The notes under the pieces are model-generated. The model had not been told where the DNA came from. It saw only the letters and a program-made list of their open reading frames with translations, and searched no databases. From Cannabis sativa (taxonomy: Eukaryota > Streptophyta > Magnoliopsida > Rosales > Cannabaceae): a DNA stretch of 64,000 nt. The stretch covers positions 68,154,211 to 68,218,210 of the forward strand of contig NC_083604.1 of NCBI RefSeq assembly GCF_029168945.1, read 5' to 3'. A program made the position numbers and the translations under genes. Below, piece by piece: positions 1 through 11,900 of this stretch (position 1 is the first letter of the stretch; each line of letters starts with the position of its first letter).

Positions 1-381
1 TAGTTTGTCTTTCCTTGTTCACATGGCTCATATTGTTGTTGGGTTCCAACCAGGATAGTTCTTTCTCTTTTTCTTTTTACATTGGTATGTTGCTAAATAT
101 TTGACTATTGCACATCAAATTGGATGCCAAGTAAATTAACTTTAGAATAACTGAGAACTGTAGTTGGATGCCAAGTAAATTTTGTTCCAAATTATTAAGC
201 GTGAACAAAGCATGTCTGAGCAATTTATATATGGTGTCCCATCTTGGAAAATGTTCTCCCTTTAAAAATCGTAGGGAAATGTTCTTCCTTTATAACCATA
301 GGGAGATCAGAGCCCTTTTATAATTTTAAACCTTACCCAATCTCCTTTTCTTTATCAGGTCAGTTTACATTGTTTACACAG

Positions 382-1042
382 TACTTGGTGATGTCAGCAT
401 CTTTGTTGTTGGCAAGGATGAGTATGATGAACTTGCTTGTAAGTAACTGTAATTTTAGTTTTTCACAAAGGCAAACAAATGACAGATTTATCTGTTTGAG
501 ATTAAGGATTTCTAACCTTGGATGGTATCTTTCCAGTGTCAGAAGTTATCTTTGTAATTACATCAGCTGTGAAGGATGTTTGTGGAAAGCCTCCTACCGA
601 ACGCCTCTTTCTAGACAAGTATGGAAGGATTTGCTTGTGTTTGGATGAAATTGTTTGGAAGGTGAGGCCATCAATAATTATATTTATATATCTTAAAGCA
701 AAACTAGTAATTCATGCCAGTATCCTGAATATAATACATTCCTAATAATATGCACCTTTTGTTTCTATTAACGTCATATGAGCTTTTCAAAACTGCATTA
801 AATCATGCTAATAATTCTCTATTAAAAGCAACTTAATTGCATAAAGTTAGTGGAGGTATATATTTGTGAGCTTTTATATGACATATTGTGGTACTATGCT
901 GGTTTTCTCCGTTTTGCTTTTGTTTGTTTCTTACTTTGCTTGATACAAATTAATTTTTGTATTTCCAAAGGGATATCTGGAGAATACAGAAAAAGATAGA
1001 ATCAGAAGACTGATAAGGTTAAAACCTCCCTCTGAGTTCTAA
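382..1042 (+). CDS. 3' part of a small longin-fold adaptor-like protein, probably TPLATE-complex subunit LOLITA (5' exons outside window)
   Basis: Three exons close in frame: 382-438, 537-661 and 971-1042, with the stop TAA at 1040-1042. They read LGDVSIFVVGKDEYDELA, then LSEVIFVITSAVKDV and PPTERLFLDKYGRICLCLDE, then GYLENTEKDRIRR through KPPSEF. The first exon begins in mid-codon after an AG acceptor and I find no earlier exon in bases 1-381, so the N-terminal half lies before the window. The fold looks like a clathrin-adaptor small-chain (longin/SNARE-like) domain. From memory the closest relative is Arabidopsis LOLITA, the sigma-like subunit of the TPLATE complex, which works in clathrin-mediated endocytosis at the plasma membrane. 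Coatomer zeta is the main alternative but its C-terminus reads differently. Gene structure is well supported; the name is moderately supported. Confidence 0.6.
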
Positions 1043-2160
1043 CCAACGTAGCCTCTCTCGTGATCAGTGATTAAGATAAAATTGACGTTGAAATTATGTC
1101 GCCTGCATGTTTCAAGACAATGGCATTGTGTGATTTGAAAGCATTTAGGTAGCTATGTTGTATTGATTTCCCAGACAGGAAGCGTTGAATGTTGATGTCT
1201 TTGAATTTAAGAGTAGCCGGTCTTGTTGAACTTTGAATATACAGTTCAGTAATATTTTAAAATGATTGAGAATCTCAGCAATGAAATGAAAATGGTCTTA
1301 GTATTGCTTATTTTGTTTCACAGCTGAAGATGTGTCATTCAATTTTTAGTATTGCTTAGGACTATTCAATTAAATGGGCTGGGAATATTGGAATGGGAAA
1401 TGGGATAAGTTTACAATTGTCTTGTGTATGATGTGTTCTGGAATTTGGTGTTGTTTTTAATGGGATAAGATAAATGCAGTGTATATGTATTTTTTAGCTA
1501 ATTTTTATATAATTGAACTTTAATGTGGTCTAAATTTAACATAAGCCAAAAATTGTATTAAATTTAACTCAAAATATATTAGGAGTCAAATGTTACACTA
1601 TAATAAATGTTACTTTGATTATTTACTCCATTGCTAGTTATTATTGTTAATTAATAATTTTATTGGATTTTTATTTATATATTTAATATAGTTTTTATAT
1701 ACTTGTTCCAAATAAAAATATAGTTTTTATATACTTTTTATTAAAATTTAATATTTTTTTAAAACATTTGTTGGCACCTTTTTATTAAAATAAAGTTTCT
1801 TTTACTCCTAGTACATTGAAGCATAATTATAAAATTTAAAAAATTACAATACATATTTCTTTTAAATTTAAATTGATGTTTTTAATTTTTACCCCTTCTT
1901 TCAAAATTTATTATGTTTACCTCTTTTTCAATTATTCTACTAATTTTATCCCTATCATTTCACGATAGTATCCATTCTTTAATTAAAATTTTGCTCAAAT
2001 TTTCTCACAAATTTACACATCTATTTCCAAATAACACAATCTATTATGTTTAAAATTGTATCTTGGTTATGTGAGGGTGTAAGGATAATTTGAGTACAAT
2101 ACTCATAAAAGGAGGTATGTTTGTTATATAATTTTATTTGGAGGTAAATTTAATTAATAT
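1043..2160. other. 3' UTR and AT-rich intergenic DNA
   Basis: The first few hundred bases are presumably the 3' untranslated region of the preceding gene. From about 1500 on the DNA is strongly AT-rich with no coding potential or clear element ends. Confidence 0.5.
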
Positions 2161-2164
2161 ATAA

Positions 2165-2335
2165 ATAAAAAAGTATTTTTCAATCCCAACCAATCTAATA
2201 GAATTGGATATCGAATCATAATTGAATCAGATCGGATGTAAATTTTGAAAATTCAATCGGATCGGTTGTTAGATGGGACATCCGATCCAATGGATAACCA
2301 ACCAAACTGATCCAATTATCATCCAATTATATTTA
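2165..2335. repeat. Relic related to the ATCCAATCC-rich hAT MITE family
   Basis: The stretch has scattered ATCCGATCCAATGG, GATCCAATTATCATCCAATT and GAATTGGATATC words that resemble the subterminal repeats of the elements at 46442, 60685 and 63130. No terminal repeats or target duplication are left, so this is a degraded or partial copy at best. Confidence 0.35.
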
Positions 2336-2427
2336 TATATTTTTAAAATATATTTATAATTTTATATATTTAATATATTTTATTTAACAATATATATTAA
2401 TTGATTTAATATACATTTTTTTGACAA

Positions 2428-3630
2428 AGGGATTAGAATCACTCATGAATTTACGACGGCGCTGGAATCTCTTCGAACCAAGATAGCTTATCGTCTAATC
2501 ACGGAGCATGCTTTGCCAAGCCATGGGTCGCTAAATTCTCAGAGCGAGCCACATGGGACAATACTACCCCCGAAAATTTAGACAATAAAGTTATAACATC
2601 TTCAAACAACACTCCTAACTTGTTGAAGTACATCTTCCCGTTGTTGATGGCCGTCACTAAAGCTAACGAATCTGAATAAGCTGCATGAATTGGAAGACCA
2701 CACATATGAGCCCAATTAAGACCAACCAGGGGCGGAGCCAGAATGAGAAGTTAGGGGGGGCCGAACTATATTATAAATTTAGGTGATAAAATATTTCAAA
2801 AACGCTTTATTAACTTTATAATTAAAATTTCTTTCAAAAAAAAATCTTCATAATTAAAATTAATACGCAGAACCTCTTTCTTACATATCTAGAAAGTTAT
2901 TGATAAGGAATACTAATTTTTTTTTTTTTGACGATTTCTCATTTTCAATATACAATACTGCAAACAACTACTTAAATATTCACTTTTATCTTGTTGGCAA
3001 GTGTAGTTTTTACTATATTCATATCTGAAAAAGATCATTTTTTGGTAATTCTAGAAGTGTAAGAATAAGAGTTATCACTTTATACATAATTAAAATATTT
3101 GAAGTGGCACGGAAAAAAATTGAAGTGATATCTTGCAAAGCAAATCAATATTATTAAAGTTTTTTTTTAAAAAATCAATATTATTAAAAAAGAAATAATG
3201 CTTTAAAGAAAAAAAAGAAACAAATAGATTTTCATAAAATAAATAAATAAATAAAAGAAAGTAAAGACTTATGGACAAAAAAAAGTTAACATTTATAAAT
3301 TTTAATTTAACTTTTCAAAGGAGTCTCATACAATAATTACCAAAACAAACCAATTTACATATATAAATATAAGCACATATATATTCTAAGGGGGCCATGG
3401 CCCCTATATGCTCTAATGTACATCCGCCCCTGAGACCAACCAACATGACTAAAGTTTTAGCCTGTAACACTAAAATTCCACATGAAAAAATATCAAAAAA
3501 CCAAAATAATTTTAATTAGAAAACTATCAAGCTGATCAAAAACAATCAAACACCAAAATTAAACAACTAAATCCCCCTATAAAAATACTAGAACTAGCCA
3601 AAAGGAATATCCTTTGGCTAGTAACAACTT
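2428..3630 (-). mobile_element. LINE 3'-end copy A (RNase H-domain relic), interrupted by a hAT element
   Basis: On the minus strand 2705-2499 encodes an RNase H-like C-terminus (AYSDSLALVTAINNGKMYF, LSHVARSENLATHGLAKHA), the RVT_3 type found at the end of plant L1-like LINE ORF2 proteins. It continues to a 3' end marked by TTTGTCAAAAAAA at about 2426. A second, inverted copy at 7025-7430 shares the leading TAGCCAAAGG...TTTTGGCTAG palindrome, the spacer, the coding remnant and the same 3' end. Copy A is split by the hAT element 2727-3432. The part kept is far shorter than a full LINE, so it is a dead 3' fragment. Confidence 0.65.
2727..3432. mobile_element. Non-autonomous hAT-type element, 706 bp
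   Basis: The element starts CAGGGGCGGAGCC and ends GTACATCCGCCCCTG, giving a 10-bp perfect terminal inverted repeat CAGGGGCGGA. It is flanked by a perfect 8-bp target duplication AGACCAAC (2719-2726 and 3433-3440). An 8-bp duplication and terminal CA..TG are hAT hallmarks. The interior is AT-rich with no transposase ORF, so it depends on an enzyme made elsewhere. It sits inside LINE copy A and is therefore younger. Confidence 0.85.
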
Positions 3631-3705
3631 AACTCTTATATTTTACTTTATAATCATCTTAGGATTACTATCCCTTACTAAGACCCTAAGACCTAAAAAA
3701 GATTT

Positions 3706-4983
3706 TGATATGTAATCTAGTAACAACTAAAATTCCGTATTTTAATATTCTCAGTTTGATTATTTAATTAAGTGATTAATTAAATGCGGAATAATGAAAC
3801 TGGTACTGAAAACAGTTTTTCCGTAGTTACAGAATACAACTCTGTAACTCCAGAGAAACCCAGAAAAACAAACAGTGCATAAAAGTAAAAACACACAAGA
3901 TTTTTGTACGTGGTTTCAACAATCCTTTCAGATTGTTACTAGTCCACGGGGCCACGCCCAGAGATAAGATTCATTAGATCGGTATCAAAAATACAAAGTA
4001 ATTGACTTATGCATAAATAGACTCCCTCTTATTGTATGCCGCAAGCTTGATGTATTCCACCTACTAACCGAATCTTGATAAAACTCCAAGAGCTCGAACT
4101 CCCTTCGATCACCTTGAAGAGTGCTTGAATCCTCCTGATTCAAGGCTTAAAGGCTATCTCCCGAAAGCCTATACAACCATCTCCCGAAGGTTGTGTGCTT
4201 GTATCATCCCGATGCAAGACTTCAAAAGCAATCTCCCGAAAGCTTGTAAATACCCTTCTCCCGAAGGTGCACTGATGTTCTTCTTCGTTGTAGACTTGAA
4301 TACAGACTCAAGACAATACAAACAACAAATAAACAGAGTAAGAGTAGAACAACTCTTCTCTACAAAACAAAGACACTCTTTTCTTAAGATATGAAAGTGA
4401 ATAAAAGAGTTTAACAAAACAAAGACACTCTTTCCTTAAGATATGAATACAATTCTAAGTGTGTGAAAGAGATACAAAATATAGCAGCTATAGGATGTAT
4501 TTATAATGAATATACATCTCATAGACAGCTTACATTCGGTCTGAACAAGACCTCAACCCACTAGAAACTTCCCTAAAATAATTCTTCAATCAGTCCAGGA
4601 ATTTCCGTTTCTGTACCTACAGAATCGTGGGCAATAACTACAACTTTCCTTTTATAGAAAAGGAAAGTTTAGCTCCGGTTTTCTCTTCAAGAAACCTGAT
4701 CTAAGAAAATGGGAAACTCAACACAAGATCAGGTTAACAGCTGGTTAGAAAAGAATAAATGTGTAATCAAAACTTACCATATTTACCTCAATTTCCATAA
4801 ATAGGAAAGCTAGACAACTTTCCTTCCAAGTTTAGATATACACAAATAGGGAAACCATATTAAACACACCAACCGAAATATACATTAAATAATAAAATAT
4901 TTTTGTCAATTAAATATGCCAAAAATGGAATTAACAACAACAAATAAGCCATGCAATACTCCCATACCTAGGATATCAACAGT
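3706..4983 (-). mobile_element. Probable solo LTR or LTR-derived block
   Basis: The block has TGATAT near its left end and ATATCAACA at its right end, matching the short TG...CA inverted ends of LTRs. On the minus strand a TTATAAATACATCC TATA-like box lies near 4495-4510, followed by a leader-like region, as in an LTR promoter. It holds a set of CTCCCGAAGG-type repeats (about 4155-4270) and a 52-bp tandem duplication. I could not find a matching 5-bp target duplication, so the borders are approximate. Confidence 0.4.
4364..4450. repeat. Tandem duplication, period 52 bp
   Basis: AAAACAAAGACACTCTT followed by TTCTTAAGATATGAA occurs at 4364 and again at 4416 with one difference in the second half (TTCTT versus TCCTT). 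The copies are joined by an A-rich spacer. They lie in the putative leader of the LTR-like block. Confidence 0.75.
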
Positions 4984-5049
4984 TTCCTTTGAAAATTATC
5001 ACAATAATAAAATAAGAAACGAATAATATTTTTAATGTACCCACTATGA

Positions 5050-5700
5050 CTAACCTTTGAGGAGTTTGCTCAACGCAACGTGAACTATATTATCTTCTGA
5101 TAATATAACATCACCTAATCCAACTAAGCTCATGGTGCTTAATACTGCTGCATCCACCATAAGTTTAGAGTGTAAACTCTCTTCTTGGGCACCTCTAGAA
5201 TTTCTAGCCAAAGCTCCTCTATTCCTTCCATTAGTTTGGAGACTTTTTTCGGGACCATCCTTAATTGAAATGATCGAATCATAATAACTAATTATCCACT
5301 CAACTACATGTTGTGGTTTTCTTGTCTGTTGGCCATGAGTAATCTTATTTCTTTCTGTTCATATTGCCCAGGAACACATAATTAATTTTGCAATGGCATC
5401 TCTTTCCACCACTTTAGAAGCATAAAGTAAAACATTCTTGAAATTAATCTCTTCTTTTACTTCATGTAGAAAAGAGAATTCCAGAAGATTTCAAATGGCT
5501 TGTGAAACGGGACATCAAAAAATTGCATGAGCATTCGACTCTCCTCTAAAACCACATAGCTGACAAGAAGTACTAGAGGCGATATTCCGTCTAAACAAAC
5601 CATTACGCGTAGGTAGAATTTCATGATAACCCTCTACGCAAAATGTAAGATTTTTCTTGGAATTTTCATCCCCCAGAATGATTTCCACCATAGTGAAAAC
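5050..5700 (-). pseudogene. LINE ORF2 relic (zinc-binding RT end plus start of RNase H)
   Basis: Read on the minus strand with frameshifts and stops, the stretch gives WKSFWGMKIPRKILHFA and LMQFFDVPFHKPFEIFWNS, then WIISYYDSIISIKDG and KLMVDAAVLSTMSLVGLGD. This is the order zf-RVT, linker, RNase H seen in plant L1-type LINE ORF2. The reading frame is broken in several places, so it is a pseudogene fragment. It faces the plus-strand RNase H relic at 6120-6740. Confidence 0.6.
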
Positions 5701-6119
5701 ACATTACGAGGTTATCATGACTATAGATAATTTTCAACATTCATCACTAGTGATGTGTTTTCAAAATCTTTCTTTCTAGTAATGTGTGGGCAATATTAAC
5801 ACCCAGATCACTATGGAAGATTACGATGAAATTGGTGCTTTGTTCTGAGTCCTATGGAGATCCAAATTCAATGATTCATAATACATTGTGACCAAAATGA
5901 ACAAGAGTTAGATCACTGAATGGAAGAAGTCATATTCCTCTATGAAATAACCACTAAAAGTATTCTGTTACTCATATATAATTCAAAGATTTTAGATAAC
6001 ATGTTATAGGGAATAATTAAATTTTTAAAAAATTATTTACATGAAAAATAATTTGATACTATATAAGTCTTCCTAACACTTCTATGATGTGTCAAGTTGA
6101 TATTGAAAGATTGTTGGTG

Positions 6120-6740
6120 TTGGTTTGGCGAATTCGATTTCAATCGAACAAGTTTGTCCATGCACATAGGATTCTCAAGGGTGAATGGGTTCTTAGATGG
6201 GCTTTGGAATTCTATGAATAATACAGTGAGGTGAATAAGATTCTTGGAGATGTTTCTCGATCCATTGAGGGAGGGGTGGGTGCGTTCTACGATGATTCAG
6301 TGCTTGCTTCCAGGTTTGGGTCACATGAAACTAAATTGTCATAATAAATTTTAGAAAATCAATCATAAAATTGAGTGTGGGATAGTTATTCATGATGCTT
6401 CTGGTCATTGTCTTGCCTCAACCAGAGAATTGAAGGTTGGATGTGGTTGAGGCTCTTGCTATTTTATATGGTTTACTTCTCTATGCTCGCCTAGGCTATA
6501 AAGATGTGGATGTCGAATCAGATTGCAATCGGGTTGTGGTGGGTCTTTCAAGCAAGACTCCTTTTCTGTTTAAGTTTGGTAATATCATTTTGGATTGTAT
6601 TTCTATTATGCTCTAATCTAATGTTATTAGCTTCACTCATTCTAACATGCATGCTAATTTTATCTTTTTCTTTAGATTCTATGGTTTGGTACTCCTTCAT
6701 GTATTTGAGCTTTTGCTCTTATTTTGACATATGCCATTTA
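6120..6740 (+). pseudogene. LINE RNase H relic
   Basis: Across frame changes the plus strand encodes ECGIVIHDASGHCLASTREL, then VDVVEALAILYGLLLYARLG and YKDVDVESDCNRVVVGLSSK. This matches the GIV-RD-G, VEALA and VESD pattern of the plant LINE RNase H (RVT_3) domain. In-frame stops and a deletion before the VEALA block show it is dead. Confidence 0.6.
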
Positions 6741-7024
6741 ATGAGAATTCATTAATTTTTTTTTTTTTAAAAATGATACATTAAATAATGGTGTATATTA
6801 ATTTTTTTTAAAATAATAAATAATTTAACTTAATATTGACATGTTTTAGTCTATAAATAAGTAATATTTTTAAGAGATAAAATAAAATAATTAGTATATA
6901 ATATTTTGAATATTTAAGGAATAATGGGTATTAAAAGGAAATTTTATTTATGTTTGATTTTAAAAGGGTAAAGTAAGGAATAGGGATCCTATGAAGGTTA
7001 TGAAGTAGAATGCTATAATTTAGT

Positions 7025-7430
7025 TGTTATTAGCCAAAGGGTAATCCGTTTGGCTAGTTCTAGTATTTTATAGGGAGATCTAATTGCTTAGTCTTGGTGA
7101 TTGGTTGATTCTCTTCAGTTTGAATAGTTTTCTAATTAAAGTTTTATGTTGTTTTTGATGTTTTTTTTTAGGTGGAACTTCAGTATTTTATTGAGTTAGG
7201 AGCGTTGTTTGAAGATGTTATAGCTTTATTGTCTAAACTTCCGGGAGCAGTTTTGTCCCATGGGGCTCGCTCTAAGATTTTAGCGGCCCATGATTGGTAA
7301 AGCATGCTCTGCGGTTAGATGGTGAGCTATCCTGGTTCGAAGAGGTTCCAGTGCCGATGGCGGACATGGGCGTCATAAATTCATGAGTGATTTTAATCAT
7401 TTTGTCAAAAAAAAAAATAATAATAATAAA
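7025..7430 (+). mobile_element. LINE 3'-end copy B
   Basis: This is the inverted partner of 2428-3630. It has the same TTAGTTGTTATTAGCCAAAGG start, the same GGCTAGTTCTAGTATTTTATA block, the same RNase H C-terminal remnant (GVLFEDV-like frame, LSHGARSK) and the same end ATTTTGTC followed by an A-rich tail at about 7403-7430. Compared with copy A it lacks the segment coding for AYSDSLALVTAINN. Too short and broken to be active. Confidence 0.6.
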
Positions 7431-7689
7431 AAAAATAATGGTGTATGGGTCCTTGTTGACATATTTTAGAATTGCTTAGCATTGGAGTAATTTCAAAAAT
7501 AATGACTTAAAATGATGTGAATGAGATTGGTAAAAGAAAATAATGCCAACGACAGAAAATAAAATATTATGTTTTAGGGATGTTGGGGTAGATTGTTAGC
7601 TATTTTTAAAAGGTCTTTAACTTCACTTATAACGTATGAAGAAATTATTTAACGTATAAATAATATCTTACGCTAGCAATGACCAACAA

Positions 7690-7706
7690 GCTGGAATAGC
7701 TCAGCT

Positions 7707-7739
<33 letters not shown>

Positions 7740-7763
7740 GAGGTTCGAACCCTCCTTCTAGCG
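7690..7763 (+). tRNA. tRNA-Asn (anticodon GTT)
   Basis: The 74-nt cloverleaf has acceptor arms GCTGGAA and TTCTAGC (one G-T pair), A-box TAGCTCAGCTGGTTAG, anticodon loop CTGTTAACC with anticodon GTT, and B-box GGTTCGAACCC. There is no intron. A run of T at 7765-7770 directly after the 3' end fits a Pol III terminator. It looks like an ordinary nuclear plant tRNA-Asn. It stands alone between transposon debris and the SHMT gene. Confidence 0.96.
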
Positions 7764-7770
7764 ATTTTTT

Positions 7771-8829
7771 AGTCTTACACTGATTCCCTGATATTTGGGC
7801 CGGGACTTCAAAATTGGTCTTTCTTTTTTCTTCTTTTATTTCAGATTAGTAAATGATCTCTTGTCACAATCTCTTGAACCATAAATCAAAGACTGGAGAA
7901 AAGACCCTTTTTTCAATATAAATAATAAAATATAGGGGAATAATTCAAATTGAAATGGACGTGTGGTTTGGTGGCCAAATCTATCTCACAAATGACATTA
8001 TTACATTACACATCTTCTCACACACTTTGTTTGTGGTTAAGAAATAGTGCGTTTGGATAGGGCTTTCATGGTTGGTTTTGTTTTGCTCTCATCTCATAAT
8101 TTTACAACCACACTACACACATCTTCCTTTTACTCACCAACTTTTATTTTATTTTATTACATATGAATATGTTTCAACAATACCATTTGTGAAGATTTTT
8201 TTTTTTTTATAGTATTTTTTATCAGAAAAAACAAAAAGAGAAGTGATATAGTTAATCGCTTATTATAATTTTTGTGTTTAAAAATACATGTTGAAATTTT
8301 TTTTTATGGTGGTGTTCATTATATTTACAATATTATTTTTGTAAATTTTTAAAAAATTTCGAATAAATTACATTATCGAAAATATTTGAAGTTTTTTGAA
8401 CGTGGTAAACTGAAATATTAGTAACTCTATTTTTAGCATCGTAAACTAATGAGAATTTTTTAAAAATTTACATGAATGGTATTGTAACGGTAATAAATAT
8501 TGCTATAAGAAAAAATTAAAAAAAAAATATTTTCGCTAACTGAAAGATTGTAATAAAAGATTACTACTCCTCAAACAAAAATAGATTGGGATAAAGTGTC
8601 TGACATAGAAAATGTTTTTTTTTTCTTAATTTGTGGAAGTGAGCATCAATGGATACGTATTCTATAATAAATTTAATAAATATTATAATACAATTTGTAT
8701 TTGGTGGGACCTTAGCCAGTGACGGAAGTGGATCGCGGGACACCAATCTTCATTTTCATGAGATCTGATCGAACCTATGGAGTAGAGAAAACCAACCAAA
8801 TCTCCTAAACGCCAAACTTTACTTACCAC
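7771..8829. other. Intergenic DNA upstream of the SHMT gene
   Basis: AT-rich DNA without a convincing ORF or element end. The distal part should hold the SHMT promoter, but I cannot single out a TATA box among the many AT runs. Confidence 0.5.
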
Positions 8830-8909
8830 CAAAACCTCACCCTTAACCAGAGCCTCTCATACGGTTAGAGGGAGAGAGTTTGTGTGTGAGAGACAGATAG
8901 AGAGAAAAC
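8830..8909 (+). promoter_or_regulatory. GA-rich 5' leader of the SHMT gene
   Basis: Just before the ATG is a run of GAGAGA/GTGTGTGAGAGA sequence (about 8868-8905). GA-rich leaders near the transcription start are common in plant housekeeping and organelle-protein genes. The exact start site is not visible. Confidence 0.4.
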
Positions 8910-11900
8910 ATGGCCATGGCTTTGGCGCTCCGGAGGCTCTCCTCTTCTGTTGACAAGTCCGTTCGTCCACGCATTAATGGAGGCTCGCTTTATTATATGG
9001 TTTATTATTGTTTCCCTTTTCTTTTTCACTTTCTGGGTTTTATTTCGTTCTTCTTGAAAGTGGTTTGTTTTCTACGTTTTCGATTGTTTATGCATGGTTT
9101 GTATTAATACAATATTCACTGCATGTTCTTCTTTTCTTTTTTTGGGTTTCTTTTAGTCTTCTCTGCCCAATGAAGCTGTGTACGAAAAAGAGAAAAATGG
9201 TGTTTCGGTAAGCAAAACTTTATTGAATTTGTAGCTGTTTACCTCAATTGCTTTTCATTCTGCATCTCATGTTTGGAGTTTATTTAAAGTTTTTTGCTTT
9301 TTTTTTTTTTGGTATAGTGGACTAAGCAGCTGAATGCTCCATTGGAAGCTATCGATCCAGAAATTGCAGATATCATTGAGCACGAAAAAGCTAGGCAATG
9401 GAAGGTATAACGTTGTTTTGTGTTTTAGTTGATAGAGAAACTTTGCTAATATTCTGTTTACTCAGGTTTATTACCTCTCGATGCTATTAAAAAATTAAAT
9501 CGTGGGGCAAGTTCAATTTTTGATATGAAACAAAATAAAATTATTTGAAGCCCGAGAGGTTTCCTCACTCGTTTATTGCATGATTTATTTCATACTAGCA
9601 TGAGTATGGACTATCTTTGTCTGAGTTTCTTATTTTGTTTTTAATCTTATTCATTTTTTTTATGTGAAGGGGCTAGAGCTCATACCCTCCGAGAATTTCA
9701 CTTCAGTCTCTGTAATGCAAGCTGTTGGGTCTGTCATGACTAACAAATACAGTGAAGGATATCCCGGTGCTAGATACTATGGAGGAAATGAGTATGTGGT
9801 CCTTCCTTCTACTCCTTGATCTTGCTTATTTATAATAAATCTGTGGCTGTGTTTGTTTGGATTCCCCTTTGTATTATTTTGTTTTAGCTTTTGTGGCTAT
9901 ATTTGATATTAAGATTCAATATACTTCAGGTTCATTGACATGGCAGAAACATTATGCCAGAAGCGGGCTTTGGAAGCTTTTCGGTTGGATCCAGAGAAAT
10001 GGGGAGGTAAGTACTCTTGATACATGTATGCCATGAGAACCTCCTCCCCCCTTTGTCTTGTTTAGTTTCCTTCTTTGCCACTTCTTTTTTAAGTAGATGA
10101 CGTTCGTTTGCTAGAATCAACATGCGCATCATATTATCGTTCATCCCATGAATTTGAATTTGGATGAATTTTATTTTTAACTTTATTGGTTCGTAATTTC
10201 TGATAAAGAATAATCAATATTTCTGAATAAATCTAGATTTAGTCTTGGTGGTGATTGAGATTGTGCCAGTGCCAGTAGCTTTCTTCTTTGAAAGAAGTTA
10301 ATCGGTTCGTTGTTTTCATATTATTATTGTTTTTATAGCATTTCTAAAAGTCAGCATCTCTGTTTCATATGGCAGTGAATGTGCAGTCCCTATCAGGGTC
10401 TCCGGCTAATTTTCAGGTGTACACCGCATTGCTAAAACCTCATGAGAGAATCATGGCACTTGATCTTCCTCATGGTGGACATCTTTCTCATGGGTACCAG
10501 GTACTTATACAATTCTGGCTGACGGTGTGCCTTTAAAAAAACTTTTGAAGTCTACGTTTATTTATTTTTTTAGCAATTTATTACTGAACGTGGTTCAGTA
10601 TGGAGACCGTTCAAATACATTTTGAATTTGTTTTTGTCTTAATCTGGATGTCTGGAATTATTCTCTATTTCAAAGAATCAATTCCGGTCATTTGGTCTGG
10701 TTGGTTATATTAAGAGAATGACACCACCTCTTTAACTACTTGATGTGTGCAGACTGATACCAAAAAGATATCTGCTGTGTCTATTTTCTTTGAGACAATG
10801 CCGTATAGATTGGATGAGAGCACTGGATATATCGACTATGACCAGGTACCTTTGGTGTCCTCCATTAAGTGCCATACTACTTTTTTCCTCTTTCGGTGAA
10901 AATTGACAGTGCTTGATTAAATTTAAAACACAAAATCCTCATTTCTCTGATTTATATTCTAGATTTCTAGTTGAAAAACAGGACACAGAAAAAGAGAAGA
11001 TAGCTAACTCTTTGTTGGACTATATGACATTAATAACTATGATTTGTAGATGGAGAAAAGTGCCACATTATTCAGGCCAAAATTAATAGTTGCTGGTGCT
11101 AGTGCTTATGCACGTCTGTATGACTATGACCGTATCCGCAAGGTAACTTTCTTTAAACTTATTTGATCCATGTTATAAAACTTATGTAAATTTTGGTACG
11201 TACTTATGAATCGTTTTATGGTGAAAAGTCCAGTCATAATTTTCTTACTATTTGATAGATCTGCAACAAACAAAAAGCCATAATGTTGGCAGATATGGCA
11301 CACATCAGTGGATTGGTTGCTGCTGGTGTCATCCCATCACCTTTTGACTATGCAGATGTAGTAACCACCACAACTCACAAGTCACTTCGTGGTCCTCGTG
11401 GAGCCATGATTTTCTTCAGGAAGGGAGTGAAAGAGATCAACAAACAGGGAAAAGAGGTAAATTGCTGTAATTGCTTTTTGAAATTGTAAACTCTTTATTG
11501 TATATCTGCAATTAGCTCACTTATGATTTTTATTGAATCTAACTGTTGCTGCTTCATATTTCCTCTTGAAGGTGTTGTATGACTTTGAAGACAAGATCAA
11601 TCAGGCTGTCTTTCCCGGACTTCAAGGTGGTCCACACAACCACACAATTACTGGTTTGGCAGTAGCATTGAAACAGGTAAAATTTGGACAGACAAATCCT
11701 ATAACTGCTGCTCAATAACTTTTGTGTGAAAAGATTTGTTTTGCATTTGCTTATCTTGGGACCTGGGCAGGAATTCAGCCATTTTGCATAATGGTTTTTT
11801 TTGGTATATACTTCTTTGTAGTGTATTTTTATTTGTGCTGATTAAATGATTACTATGGCTTTTGTGATTAGAGCTCATCATTCATTCTTTGAGTCTGATA

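Noticed and set aside
382..1042. Coatomer zeta subunit
   Set aside because: The domain type is similar, but the KPPTERLFLDKYGRICLCLD and C-terminal KPPSEF segments do not fit the zeta-COP C-terminus I recall. A LOLITA-type protein fits better.
4150..4290. CRISPR-like array of CTCCCGAAGG units
   Set aside because: Units are short, variable and 26-27 bases apart within a plant LTR-like sequence. There are no true spacers, and CRISPR arrays are not expected in a plant nucleus.
4125..4417. 89- and 82-codon ORFs on opposite strands
   Set aside because: They overlap the repeat-rich leader of an LTR-like block and match no protein family.
7690..7763. Plastid or mitochondrial tRNA insert
   Set aside because: The flanks are ordinary nuclear AT-rich DNA, and the tRNA has a Pol III-type T run and nuclear tRNA-Asn features.
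9932..10144. 70-codon minus-strand ORF
   Set aside because: It is a shadow of SHMT exon 5 and the following intron.
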